Made by a program: the position numbers and the translations under genes | The notes under the pieces: model-generated | What the model was told of the DNA's origin: nothing | The model's database searches: none | Seen by the model: only the letters and a program-made list of their open reading frames with translations | Source: Rhizomys pruinosus | Lineage: Eukaryota > Chordata > Mammalia > Rodentia > Spalacidae | Assembly: GCA_009823505.1 (NCBI GenBank) | Contig: VZQC01001600.1 | Coordinates: 662,845 to 726,844, forward strand | Direction of reading: 5' to 3' | DNA: 64,000 nt | Part shown: positions 48,644 through 60,416 of the stretch, piece by piece | Layout of the letters: each line of letters opens with the position of its first letter | Position numbering within the stretch: position 1 is the stretch's first letter

Positions 48644-48946
48644 AGGGACAGTTGATCTTTTTTTTTTTTTTTTTAATATGTAGTTTTTTAAAAAATATTT
48701 CATTTATTTATTTATTTATTTGAATGTACTGTCTGCATGTAGGTCTGTGCACCCATGTTGTGCAATGCTGAGGAGGTTAGAAGAGGGTGTTGGATTCCCC
48801 TGGAACTGGAGTTCTCCTGGAATTGGAGTTACAGACGGTTCTCAGCCGCCATGTGGGTGCTGGGAATCGAACCTGGGTCCTCCGTAAGAGCAGTCGGCGC
48901 TCTTAACCCCTAGGCCATCTCTCCAGCCCCAGGGACAGTTGATCTT
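48644..48946 (-). mobile_element. Young B3-family SINE with 16-bp duplications
   Basis: Reverse-complement B3 (48660-48930) with T tract, (ATTT)n and the 17-nt internal duplication ('ggagttctcctggaattgga'). It is bracketed by 'agggacagttgatctt' at 48644-48659 and 48931-48946. It inserted into the L1 3' UTR. Confidence 0.97.
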
Positions 48947-49000
48947 AAAGAGTGTTGAGGTCCTTATGCAAATAACTTAAGCTAGAACCTCCCGCCCCCC

Positions 49001-49553
49001 ATTTACTTGAACCATCTAACTTCTCTAGGCAAAAGTATGCTTTACATAACGAACTATGCAGGTAATTTCTTTGATTCATTATTTTATGTTTTCCCTAACC
49101 TTTTCACAAATATAGCACTGTAAAATACAGATGGATAAAATATATGTTTCAGAGACACAACTTTCCCTTGGATTTCTGTGTTATTATTTTGATGACCACT
49201 TAATTTCTTCTGGGAGTATCATGATTCTGCACATACTCTGAATATGTATCAATTTGCTTCCTGTCATTGGAACAGTGCCTGATATTTGCTATATTCTTTG
49301 GGAAATCCCTTTCATGTTTATAAAGATTACTGACCATTTACAAAGGGATAATATCTATGTTCTTTGACATTTTTCCCACTTACAACTCTTTTGTTTCACA
49401 GCAGTGTACTCCAGTTGGAGACACAATGTCATGAAGCCTAGACCAGTCTCCTCTGGCCAGAGCGACCAACTGAAGGGGTATGTCGGGTAACCTCAAAGAA
49501 CCACCCTTGACAGGATGTACAACATGTGCTTGCATGCTATTAGCGACTAGGGG
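49001..49553. other. Unique DNA, no gene seen
   Basis: No recognised repeat or gene. Confidence 0.5.
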
Positions 49554-50037
49554 ATTTTCAACTTTTTAAAATAATGCTTTTATTGATGTTTTGTGTATTT
49601 CAGACATCATTTATCAGTTCAGTTTAGGCATATTCCCCTTTCCCTTTCCCCCACCCCACCCCAGATCATGCACTCTGCCATAGCTGTCCTGCATCTTTCT
49701 CTCAGTCTATTTTTATGTTTAGGAATTCACATTTTCCTCCTTTAATTTCATGTTACTCTAAAATATGAATACATACTTTCCACTCATACGCAGTAATTAC
49801 AGAGTCTGAAAGTAAGTGGTGGATCGATTCTAGAGCCCGTTAAGAGATTTACATTATAACAACATAGTTGCTTTCAGACAAACAGAAATATAACAATAAT
49901 GTTGTTCAGCTTGCCTTTCATCTGTGGATTTGGTGTTAGCATCCACAAATGCGGGAGACCATTTGCTGCTTGTTTTTCTGGCACTGTGTTACTTCATTTA
50001 GCATAATGGCTTCGAGCTCCATCCATTTATTTTCAAC
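49554..50037 (-). mobile_element. 5'-truncated L1 with target-site duplications
   Basis: 3' UTR and the last bases of ORF2 ('tagcataatggcttcgagct') lie between 'attttcaac' copies at 49554-49562 and 50029-50037. This is the cleanest example of the young L1 3' UTR in the window. Confidence 0.92.
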
Positions 50038-50746
50038 CTTTTATTAAAGGGACAAAGTCACAGTATGGAAACTCAGAAGTCCTCTGTGAATTGTTCCTGA
50101 TTCTGAGTCTTCCCACTGTGGAGAATGTGGGCTTTAGCCAGTGAGTATTTTCTCTACCTACTATTTACTGAGCAATGCATATGTGAAATTCCAGGCCTTC
50201 CATGCAAACTGAATGTACCGTCCCAATAGATAATAGATAGTTGAGTCTAAAAATCAGGCCATTCCCAGTGAAGACTTAAATAAAAACTCAAGAAGTTCAA
50301 GGAATCAAATCCATAGTGAACTCAGACAGTGCTTTCTGAGTAGCATATAATCACACATTTTGAGAAAGGTCCAGCTGTAACTTGGTACTTGGTGCTGGTT
50401 TTGCTGATTGCCACTTGCTGAGACCGGCTGGAGGAAGGTGCCAGACAGGTCCTATTCAGAAGTATTCACTTATCTTTAAAATCAACATTTTTTTTTTTTT
50501 TAGGAAAGGGTCAAAGTCAGACACCAGGGAATAAGAAGGACACAGTGAACACAAATAGAGTAGCCAGGGGCCATTGTGTTTCCTTTGGAATACAACAGAC
50601 AATTCCTGTCAATTCAAAGCCCCCACCCCCAACCCCCTTGACCTGGCTTCTGCTTGTTTTTACTCTGGCTCCTGATTCTAATTGTGTCCTATGCCAGTGA
50701 CCTTCTTTACTCCTCACAGAGGCTTGCTGTCTTTTGCCACCAAGCC

Positions 50747-50751
<5 letters not shown>
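50038..50751. other. Unique DNA, no gene seen
   Basis: A T run at 50490-50501 is the only low-complexity feature. No gene recognised. Confidence 0.5.

Positions 50752-50791
<40 letters not shown>
50752..50791. repeat. (CA)n microsatellite
   Basis: About 20 uninterrupted CA units. Confidence 0.97.
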
Positions 50792-50793
<2 letters not shown>

Positions 50794-53471
50794 CTGCCCA
50801 GTCTAGCGGAGTCACTGGACTTTGTTTCTGGGAAGAGGCCTCATGACTCAGGAGACACATGGAGGATGCCTTAGCGCTCTGCATCAAGCTTTTCTAGTTT
50901 TCACCTTTAGGGAACTAAAGGACATTGAAAAAGAGAGATACTTTAAAAAAACAAAGGATAACAGTTGGAAACATTGTTTTTTGAGAATAAGTGAATGTAA
51001 TTTTTCCTACTCTTAACCACATGGTTAATTCTCTTTTTAAGTTTGTGTTTTCTCTGTTGCTCAATTCTTTCCTAAAACTTCTGTAGAAGGATGATAGTCA
51101 TGGAGGACAGGTGTCTGTGTCTCTTGATGAATGTTACCCTGGACCAGGTTCCATTATCAGAAAGTGCAGAATAGCTCTAAGTGAATTGAGCTTTGATGTC
51201 CTGTTCTTCAGGCATCATATGAAATCTTACCCTTTATGAAGCACTTACAAGTGAGTGGCCATATTTATTAAGAGGATGCTAAATATCATCTATACTTGAT
51301 GACACAGCAGTGTCTTAGATACAAAACTTTGGAGCACTTATCCATTTGAAAAGGACACATACACAGTATGTGTGCCACAGTTCGTACTAGGTGCCCCTAA
51401 ATAACCTAAACATCCACCATTGTGGAGTGTGTTGTAATCATAAGTGGAGGCAGTAAGAGAAGCACAACAAATGAATGATAGCAACATACAATAATATAGA
51501 TAAGTCAGCAATATAATATTGATAATAGAACTCCTAAAACAAGCACAAAATAATATTCATTTTTGTAAAGTTGAAAAACAACTGAAATGAGAGAAAGTAA
51601 AAATTTAGGAGTGGATATGTGCTATATAAACATACGAATGCTACCATGGTAACAGGAGTATGTGCTTCAGAATATGATGACTTTTGATGGGAGTTGGGAT
51701 TGGATTGAGTTGGGACTGTAGAAAAGGGTGGTTCCTACCTCTGGTTATTCATTCTAAATTCATAGATGGTTATTATATTATTAAAACAAGCTCTCATTTA
51801 CTCACTAACTAGAAATGGGGAGAAAAGAACAAAGTTCAGCAAAACTTACAGAATCTCCTTAATGAGGGCCCAGTGGAAAATGATTTTACTCTCAGACCTG
51901 AGAAATATGAGCTTTTTCTGAAAGACTGCAGCTTTTCTAATGCATTATGAATTTTCTTTGCTTTGACTACTGACAGGCTTAGAGTTCAGATTTACAAACC
52001 ACCTTCAGTAATTTTACAGAGAGTTACATTATATGTTTTTGTGTCTAACTTGAATCTTTATCTTATTCTTCAGCAGTTTCTTTTAATTTTGATTTTTAAA
52101 TATAGCATAAAAATTTCATTTTATTGTATTATTTCTATAAGCCTCCCAAAAATCCTTCAGCTAGAGAGAAGATATGTGAACAAAACCTAGCTTGGCTATT
52201 ACTAGACAGAACCCTATGTTACTTGAGAGTGAGGTGGCCCTTGGTCATGGGCTGGGATGTCACTGCGCAGGGCTCATGTCTGTGTTCTGCATCTTATGGG
52301 AAGAGAATTGGCAGTCAGTCTCAGAGAAATGTTCTGGGTGGGTTCCTCTCAAATATATGTTTTTGTGGAAATGTTAAGTTCTCTAGGATGTCCTCCATAT
52401 TGTGATAGTTATATCTTAATAGCACCTGGTAATATAACTTTTAAATCAAGCACAATAGTTATGTCTGTTTTCAGAAAGCTTGGAAACTGGCAGAAGTTGA
52501 AACGTAGAGGGCTAGAAGGCTTTCCCCTGAGCAGATGTGATTACTCATAAGGCTCAAAGCTGTGTTACTGGAGCTAATATTTCCTTTAGTCCTGACTATT
52601 CAGTAACAATAGTTTGACTATTTCTAGTGGATAGTTTCTCCCATCTAATTAGAAAACCATAGGTTTTCCTTCATAAGTTACCTCCAAAGATATTTAACAG
52701 TTTAAATTCAGAGCCATTTGTTACAAAGTTTAGTGAAGCAATATATCTATTAGTTATTTATTCAGTTTATTCTAGTAAATGGAATATTTCCCAAAACAAA
52801 TGAAAGCAAAACTTTAAATATTTTAAGATTTCTATAATAACTCTCAAAGTGACTTTGTGTGGGAAAAATTAAAATTTAGACTTTTGTTTGTGATGAAGAC
52901 ATACCAGAAAGAACAAAGCTTTTATTTAAGTTCTGATGTGTAAGGCAAATTCTTAGTATTTTAGGATATAATTACTACAGATTGGTTAGTCAGTTGTGAC
53001 ACAGTGCTAATTAAATTCTATCATTTGATAGATGATTTGTGCTTTCATACTGCCAGTATAACATGACACCAGCTGTTTTAAGTGAACAACTACTTGCTAA
53101 ATGCTTTTTATATGTGAAGCAATGTGTCAGAGTAAAACAAGCATGAGTATATTGCAGGGCTGCAGTGGAGTAAGGGAAGTAGAAAATGCGTGGAATCATA
53201 TTTTTTTGCTCATTAAAGAAGGTCTTCATGCATGCAGTAAGCATGTGTCCATATTGCCTAGATTGTTGCAATTTACATCTGTTAGCATGTCTTGGGATAA
53301 CCATTAGTAAGTCCCTTGTACTAGAAGGTACCCCAGTTTGTAAGATGTATAGTTAGCTTATTTAAGGAAAAATAATAATTAAGATTAGCTTTAAAGCCTG
53401 GGTAGAATTTCAACAAGGAAAGTAGATTAGGAGGGCTTGCAGACATCAGGACTATTTAAAAGATTATCACA
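50792..53471. other. Unique AT-rich DNA, no gene seen
   Basis: About 2.7 kb, the longest repeat-free block. Open stretches near 52124-52550 are short and have no similarity I can name. Confidence 0.45.
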
Positions 53472-53600
53472 ACTGGCTGTAGTGCTGCACACCTTTAATC
53501 CTAGCACTCAGGAGGCAGAGTCAGGCCAATGTTCCTGGCTAGCCAAGCCCTAAATGAAACCTTGTTTCAACAAAACAAAACAAAACAAAACAAACATAAA
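53472..53600 (+). mobile_element. Old B1 with (AAAAC)n tail
   Basis: Forward 'cacacctttaatcctagcac' and 'tcaggaggcagagtcaggcc', shortened body, then five AAAAC units. Confidence 0.82.
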
Positions 53601-53711
53601 AGATGATTACAAATTGAGTAAGAGTAAAACCAAGGTCTGAAATAAGACACTGACAATAGGAATAAAACTATATATCAAAGGATAACAGAGAGAGTACACG
53701 GTATTTCAGCA

Positions 53712-53928
53712 GCTAGGAAGATGACTCAGTGAATGAACTCACAAGGATGAAGACCCGAGTTTGGATTCCCAGAATCCATACAAAATGCCATGTGGCAATG
53801 CACAGCTCTAACTCTACTGTGGAAGGCTGGAGAGACTGTGGATCCTGAGAGGGCATGCCAGGGGACCAGCCAGTCCAACCAAAACGATGAGGTCCAGGCT
53901 CAATGAGAGACTCTATCTCAAAAAAAGA
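53712..53928 (+). mobile_element. B4-family SINE
   Basis: An ID/tRNA-like head ('ctaggaagatgactcagtga') is joined to a 7SL-derived 3' half with 'accagccagtccaaccaaaa' and 'caatgagagactctatctca'. The central part is diverged. Confidence 0.65.
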
Positions 53929-53929
53929 T

Positions 53930-54430
53930 GGTAATAATTTCTCAGATGTATATTTCCTATGTGTGAGCAGTTGTGGAACTCTGTAATAGTCTCCATCTGT
54001 TGTAGAAAGAAGCTTCTTTGATGAGTGGTGCATGGTGTGCTTCTCTGTAAATATAAGGATCCATATTTAGCATACAGTAAAAGTTTTCATTTTTCTAGAT
54101 GACAGAGTTATATTGTTTCCCTAGGATCTATGACCTCTCTGTCCATGTGTATTTAGCTATGTTGGCAACTGATTACTGTGGGGTGAGTGGGAGTAGATCT
54201 TCTTTAAGGGAATGGCTATAGACAGACTTACTAGACTCCAGTGGATGAGCTTGCACCAAAGGATATTTGGGTACAAATACTTGACCAGATAGGGCTTAAC
54301 ATATATGACAGAGTGCATGAAATCTGGTGGGGAAGGTCAGTAGGAGGTGTGGTTGGAGGGGGGTGTGTGTCTAAATTTGATTAAGATGTATTATATGAAG
54401 TACACAAAAATTCAATAAAATATTAAAATA
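53930..54430 (+). mobile_element. L1 (Lx-type) 3' UTR with 5' inversion
   Basis: 54160-54430 is forward 3' UTR ('ttggcaactgattactgtgg' to 'atatgaagtacacaaaaatt'). 53930-54155 is the same 3' UTR from further upstream but in reverse orientation, matching 55890-56115 directly ('gaagcttctttgatgagtgg'). This order is the twin-priming signature of L1 insertion. Confidence 0.82.
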
Positions 54431-54539
54431 TGACAAATAGTGATAAAGTTTGCTGAAGTTGACATGTGTACATGGCCAGTCACATCCGCAAACACACATG
54501 CACACATGTACGCAAGTAGAAACTATAAAATATTTCAAA

Positions 54540-54701
54540 ATGTGGTCTAGACACATCATGAATTTTATTCAGTCATAAAGAAAAGTGAAATAATGACATT
54601 TATAAGAAAATGGATGAAACTGGAAATCATTATTTTAAACAAAATAAGTCAAAAACTGAGCAAGACAAATACTGCTGTTTCCTCTCCTATGTGGAACTTA
54701 A

Positions 54702-54760
<59 letters not shown>

Positions 54761-55012
54761 GACTAGACTGGTACTCTGAGAAGGGTATTAGGATTTTGAG
54801 GATGAGGAAAGGGTAGTGGAATACCTGTGACAGGAATGAGGCAGAATGGTGCTATCTGAGGGAGGCGCAGAATCAGTAAGAGATGAGCAGGGGATGGGGA
54901 TATCAGTGCAGGGGAGGGGAGACGGGTAAGAGCAAAGCGTATATGTGTATGGAATTCGATAACGAAACCCATTACTTTGTATGTAACTTTAAAAATTAAT
55001 AAAAAATAGAGA
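54540..55012 (+). mobile_element. Old L1 3' end
   Basis: Forward ORF2 end ('ttattcagtcataaagaaaa', 'aaatggatgaaactggaaat', 'atgtggaacttaaattt') followed by a purine-rich 3' UTR and the end 'gaaacccattactttgtatg'. It is an older family than the Lx copies. Confidence 0.75.
54704..54758. repeat. (TC)n microsatellite
   Basis: About 27 near-perfect TC units, expanded inside the old L1 3' UTR. Confidence 0.97.
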
Positions 55013-55071
55013 ACTAACAGTATTTCAAGAAGCTTCTCTTACCTCTTTGACCTGTATATAATTTTATTTCC

Positions 55072-56580
55072 TTATAAAATTTATTTTATTGAATTTTTAT
55101 GTATTTCATACAGAACATCTCAATCAGTCTTAATCACCTTTATACCCCCTTCCTCACTGGCACCTTCCCACAGCCCCCACCACTGGAATTCAGGCACTCT
55201 GTCATTTGTGTTAAGGCCTGTTGTGTCAAGTTAGTGTCACTGGATATTTCTTGGTGTAAGTTCATCCACTGAGGTCTAGTCAGCCTCTCCAGAGTCCCTC
55301 ACTTTAAGAAGATGAGCTTTTCCTCATTCAATAGTAATCAGCTGCCAATATTTCTTCAGCTAAGATTGTGGTCTGCTGCCCATTTCCCCAGTTCTATGCT
55401 GGGGTTTTGTCTGTATGAGTTTGCATGGGTCTTGTGCATGCTCCCACCATTGCCAGAGGTGCATATGAACAAGGTCCCAGGAGCTTGTAGGATTCTATTT
55501 CCATATGGTCATGCACCTCCTCCCTGGCTTGTACAATCTTCTGTCCCCTCTTTCCTACTGTTCCCTGAGCACTGGGTGGGTGAAGCTTAATGATAGGAGA
55601 CCTGTCCAGGGACCTATGCTCTGCAGACTCCTGCTCTCCACATTTTGGCCATTTGTGATCTTTTGTGTTCCTGGCCCTCCGTTTCATGAGGGAGCTTCAT
55701 TAATGAGAATTGAGAGATCATTAGTGTCCTCTTTACCCCTTGCTCTATGTTTCGTGAGCCTTATGTGTAGAGGTTGCATTGTCCACCCTCAAATCTCACA
55801 ACTGTCTTAATGTCAGTCTGTCCAATGGACCATGGCTCTGATCAGTCCATACCACAGCCCTTCTCCCCCTAGCTGTGTCATTTAGGCTTGGGAAATTCAC
55901 AAACAATGTCTGGGTGTGACCAGCTGTGGAATTCTGTAATAATCTCTGGTGCAAAAGAAGCTTCTTTGATGAGTGGTGACTGGGGTACTGGACTGTAAAT
56001 ATAAGGATACATATTTTATACTTAGTAAGAAGTTACATTAGTCTAGGGATGTGATAGCCTTGGGGATTTCTCTAAGATCTATGACCTCTCCAGCCATGTG
56101 TATCTGGCTATGTTTACAGTACCACATATGAGTGAGCTTTAAGTCCAATTAGCTGTTTATTGCCCCCAAGATAAAAGTGCCACTAGTGCACCAATGTCAT
56201 ATGCTGTGCTGGTCATTGATGTGTTATTTGGTCTTAAAGCTGATGTTGGACCATTCATTAATATTCTCCCTTAGCAGTTTGCATAATGCTCTCCAAAGCT
56301 GCGAGAGCTAGCCTTCAGGGGAAGTGGCTTCCAGGTCAGTTTCTGCTCCACTGTTCCAAATCCAGTCTCTGAAGTATGTCCCATCTTCAGCAATAGGGTC
56401 TTATTTAAAGTTCTGGAAGACAAGGGCTGTAGCAATAGCCTGTGTAGTTTGGGCAGACTCTTGGACTACCCTGGCCACCAACTCAAAAGGTTTCTCCTGT
56501 CTGGCACTCTTTCTTGTTATATAGCCTCAGCTATGCACATGGACTCCTATAGAGATATTGTATGTGCAATTTGTCATTAG
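55072..56580 (-). mobile_element. L1 (Lx-type) long 3' UTR, uninterrupted
   Basis: Minus-strand copy of the 3' UTR split at 46810-49000. Landmarks on the plus strand: 'tgtaagttcatccactgagg', 'catgggtcttgtgcatgctc', 'cccaagataaaagtgccac', 'gtctggcactctttcttgtt'. About 1.5 kb without SINEs. Confidence 0.85.
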
Positions 56581-56629
56581 ATTAGACTAATATGATTCCC
56601 CAATTTTTTATACTAGCTATGCATTATTT

Positions 56630-56680
56630 ATCCTCTCTCTCTATGTCTCTCTGTCTCTGTCTCTCTCTTTCTCTTGAAAC
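56630..56680. repeat. (TCTC)n-rich run
   Basis: Interrupted TC/TG pyrimidine repeat directly before the inverted-duplication arm. Confidence 0.88.
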
Positions 56681-56691
56681 TTCCCTCCATG

Positions 56692-56720
56692 CCTAAAGAA
56701 TATATCCTGACTTTATGACT
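56692..56720. repeat. Inverted duplication, outer part of left arm
   Basis: 29 bases match the reverse complement of 60388-60416 with two differences. The arm is interrupted here by the Polr3g retrocopy and resumes at 59732. Confidence 0.82.
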
Positions 56721-56721
56721 T
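56711..56721. repeat. Target-site duplication of the Polr3g retrocopy, 3' side
   Basis: 'ctttatgactt' recurs exactly at 59732-59742. Confidence 0.9.
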
Positions 56722-58779
56722 TTTAAAAATGTTTTAAAGACTTTAATGTGTAAACATATACAGAAAAATAAGCATTGTAGCAACTGGTTACAAAGACATT
56801 TCACCAATAAGCATTTTTCTTACATGGATAAGCAGCTATCTATAGCTACAAAGTGATGTTTGCCTTCCTAAGAATCATTTCACAGTCTCAAACTTATACC
56901 AGGAAAACAAGATGCATGCTGATAAAGCAACCTGAAAATTCCGTCTTTTTCTCAAAATTAGTATGTTTAAAGTCATAAACTGATCTTTCAAGGGGGAGAG
57001 AATGTGCTTAAGGTGATGGCAGGGCTCTGACTAAATCCTTTTCAAAAGAGGCAGCCCTACCTGCCATTGGAAGGATGAGGGCACAGATGACAAGCTGAAT
57101 GCCAGGGAAGAAATTGCCAGCAAGGTATGTGCCTGATTTGAGCAGTTATCTGCAGATTTAAAATAAAGCAAGCAATTAGAACTATAAAATGTCCATGAAC
57201 TAAATAATATTTGGCTCTGGTACCAAAAGTAAGAGAATAAAATACCTGTTTATTCTGAAATAATTGTACTTGCCAGTATTGCTAACAACTTGATACAAAG
57301 TTTTCAATACATTACAGTTAAAAAGATGTACTAATGTTTCTATTTAGAATCTTAAAGTGTTTCCGATCAGCTGCTCTGAACAGGAAGTGTTTGGTACAGC
57401 ACTGCACTGATAAAATGGGCCCCATCTGGAATTATTTGAAGTATTGCCATTGGGAATGATTTTCCTAAGAAAGCAATGTTGCAAAATCTTACTAAACAAT
57501 AGTTTTCTACAATTTCTGCTACAGATATAAGATTGGAAAATAAAATTATAATTTACCAGATAATATATGTTTCTCACAACTTTTTATTTTCTAAACTACA
57601 GTTGTTTATAGGGTAAGAACCAAATTTAAATGATCATTTCTATAAGGTGAAAGATAGTGTAGATAATAAATTCTGGTTAGTATTTAAACAATTTTAATGG
57701 GAAATTGTTTATGTGTGGAGAAACTAAGGCATGTAAACTTAATCAAGCTCAAGGTTATTTCAATCCTGAGAGAAAAAGTAGGCCTCAGTTCCCAAGTAAG
57801 AGGGCAATACTGGACAAAACTCTCCAGAGGAGAAGAAATTTTCTTTCTTTTCATGGGTAATTTTAATATATTATTTTTGAAATGTGTAATATGGATTTCC
57901 TTCAAAATCTTTGGCATTTTAAAGCACTTGGAGGCTGAGGTTTCTGGGTATTTTCTCACAAAAATATATATTGTAGGGGAGCTACCTTGTTAAAATAATA
58001 ATCACTCTGAATTTCAAAATGACCTGAGTACATTTTGCATAATACATAATTGTGCAGCTTATGAGCCTGGTGAAACCTAACGGGGCGCATGGATTCAGCA
58101 TCCTTCCATCATGAAGTCTGTGCGACCAGGACTTACTCCACACTTAGGAAGAATACCGAATTAAACAGGATATCTCAGTTAAATTTTTCATGACTAATTA
58201 AATTTCAAATTTATTACAAAAGGACCACTGTTCACACACTTAGGGGATGAGGTCTTCCCCAAAGTCAAGGATTTTCAGAACCTTCATCCATATGAAAGCT
58301 TTGTTTTGGCTGAGACGCTAACTGAAAATCATTTAGTTTGGGTCATTTTTTTTCCCTATGCATATTTCCTACCCCTAAAATTCCATTTCATAAGTTTGTA
58401 CTTGTAAGAGCTCAGGAACTCATGATGTGGTAGTCTAGAGCATACCATGTAAAAGTGAAAAATAAGTTTCTTTAAAGTTTCTTTAAAGTGCTCCATGTGC
58501 AGTATTAGAAATACACTATGAATAGAAACAGTTTTACAAAAGATCAGCAGTTAAACAAGAATTATGTTTTTCAAGTATGAACACATAGATTAAGAGATGC
58601 TTTAGGCACGTTCAAATTCAAATAATATAAACAAAATCCCCTGCAACCCAATAACACAGTAATGGGTGGCAGAGGTGCAGGAAAGGAATGTCAGTTCAGA
58701 GACTGTAAGTAACTGTAAACTCAAAGTGGTTCTGAAGAGTTTGAGAACAGATACTTGTCAAACAAAGCAGGAACAGCAA

Positions 58780-58823
<44 letters not shown>

Positions 58824-59731
58824 ACATACACACACACAGTCCTTATTAGAAATGCAGCAAGTCTCTCCAAATGCCCCATGCCATCTCAAAAAAAAAAGTT
58901 CTGAGAAATGTAGCTAGTAGGTTGGTTGGTCCATGTTGTCATCATTGTCTGCAACAAAATCGTCTCCATCTTCAAAGTATGAATGAATATAGTCATTTTC
59001 CTCCTCTTGTTCCTCTTCATCATATTCCTCCTGTTCTCCAGCATTGCCAACATCATCGTCATCGCCATCTTTATTTTTCTCTTTGCTTCCTTCCTTCTCT
59101 TCATTTTCTTCATTGGATTTTTCACCATCGCCTCTCTTTTCCAATTCCTCGATTTTTTTCAACACATCTGCAGTACTCGTGAGTGGAGTGCCTTTCTCTA
59201 CAGCTTTTGCTTTTTGGATTTTGGATCCACTTGCTTGCATTTTGTCCTTGGCATCATCTCTCTTGGAAGTCTTCTCCAATCTGGTATCCATTCTTCTTTG
59301 TGTACCTTCATATATCTTTTACTATACCTTTCAATGTCATCTTGTTTTTCTTCAGGTGTGTCAATAAAATAAGGCATTCTTTTCACCATTTCTCTTAACT
59401 CCTGTTTCAAAGCCAGCATGTAATCTTCATCTCCCATTTTCAGTGGCACTGGTTTATAATATAATCAGGAAATAGTGGCAGTGGCTTCAACACAACGTCA
59501 GGTAGCTTTTCACCTCTGCTGAACCCAACAGCCTCAATATTGAAAGTGTAGGCGGCACGTCCTCTTCCTTTATTTCCAGCTATCAGAACCAGTTATGGAT
59601 CAAGAGTGGACAAATTCTGCTGACAGGCTTGAGCAAAACTGTGCAGCCAAGGAGCGAACCAGCGAGGAAGGGGTGCCTGCAGGGTGAACTCTGGAGCCAC
59701 GGATTTCACCTCAGGAGCAGCGCCCCTGCCC
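56722..59731 (-). pseudogene. Polr3g: Full-length processed pseudogene of Polr3g (Pol III subunit RPC7)
   Basis: The parent encodes RPC7/RPC32-alpha, part of the RPC3-RPC6-RPC7 subcomplex for Pol III initiation in the nucleus. About 223 codons (59583-58914) read as one intronless Polr3g coding sequence: 'GRGRAAYTFNIEAVG' at the N-terminus, 'YMLALKQELREMVKRMPYF', 'EEWIPDWRRLPREMMPR', then the acidic tail with 'EEYDEEEQEEENDY' and a TAG stop at 58914-58916. The start codon is ATA (59581-59583). One-base deletions near 59459 and 59210 split the frame in three. A 5' UTR (59584-59731), a 2.2-kb 3' UTR, and an ATTAAA signal near the 3' end (complement near 56740-56746) complete the mRNA. 11-bp duplications bracket it. 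It cannot encode a full protein. Confidence 0.95.
58786..58838. repeat. (CA)n microsatellite in the Polr3g 3' UTR
   Basis: CA units with two TA interruptions, about 75 bases downstream of the pseudogene stop codon. It may come from the parental 3' UTR or have expanded later. Confidence 0.95.
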
Positions 59732-59893
59732 TTTATGACTTCTAAGGGTTTAGGAAAATCCTTTTCCTTTTTACTTCCAATCAGGCATTATAAAAGGGCT
59801 ATTTATCAAGTGTGAAGAAGGAATAGAGAAGCTCCTAAGATGCTTAAGGACATTCATCCTGGGTTATACTAACACCATCCCAGGTCTGTACTA
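59732..59893. repeat. Inverted duplication, left arm continued
   Basis: Starts with the target-site duplication (59732-59742). It then matches the reverse complement of 60289-60398 and 60105-60165, including 'ggaatagagaagctcctaag', 'atgcttaaggac' and 'ccatccca'. It lacks about 123 bases present in the other arm (60166-60288). Confidence 0.85.
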
Positions 59894-60104
59894 CATTCTA
59901 CTCTCCATTTATAGACAAAATTATGTTAATTGAAGATTTATTTGGAATTAAAATTTATTCCATTTCTCATGCTTCACAAGGAAGAACAAGGCTTGAATGA
60001 TAAACTTTCTTAAAGTCATTCCACAGAAAGATGGCTGCCATTCTGGTCAGTAAAAATATAGTTTTTTTTTTTAAGTCATGAAAATCAAACAAGGTTAGTA
60101 AAAT

Positions 60105-60416
60105 TCTGGGATGGGGTCACTGTAACATAGGATGAAAGTCCTTAAGCATCTGAGGTGAAATCAAGGAGTTTGTGGTCTGAGCTGGTTGGGCAGTAGGTCC
60201 AGTTTCCAGCTTATTTTGTGACTCGCCTCTGATCAGTCTAAAAAAAGAAAAATGGACCTTTGAATAAAACAGACTTTGAAGGGAAAGGCCTTAGGAGCTT
60301 CTCTATTCCTTCTTCACATCTGATAAATAGCCTTTACAGTGCCTGGGTAGAAGGGAAGAGGGAGATGATTTTCCCTAACTACTTAGAAGCCATAAAGTCA
60401 GGATATGTTCTTTAGG
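60105..60416. repeat. Inverted duplication, right arm (unoccupied site)
   Basis: Reverse-complement partner of 56692-56720 plus 59732-59893. At 60385-60398 the two halves are joined without the 3-kb retrocopy, so the arm preserves the pre-insertion sequence. The spacer between arms is 59894-60104, with a T run at 60061-60072. Confidence 0.85.

Larger units (their letters stand above)
46810..49000 (+). mobile_element. L1 (Lx-type) long 3' UTR, SINE-interrupted
   Basis: Pieces at 46810-47250, 47506-47750, 48159-48643 and 48947-49000 are collinear with the reverse complement of 55072-56580 (for example 'tggcacttttatcttggggg', 'cagcatgcacaagacccatg'). Three SINE insertions split it. The 5' part of the element is absent. 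Confidence 0.82.

Noticed and set aside
58983..59372. Plus-strand open frames of about 100-130 residues
   Set aside because: They are antisense shadows of the Polr3g pseudogene; the minus-strand reading gives the recognisable protein.
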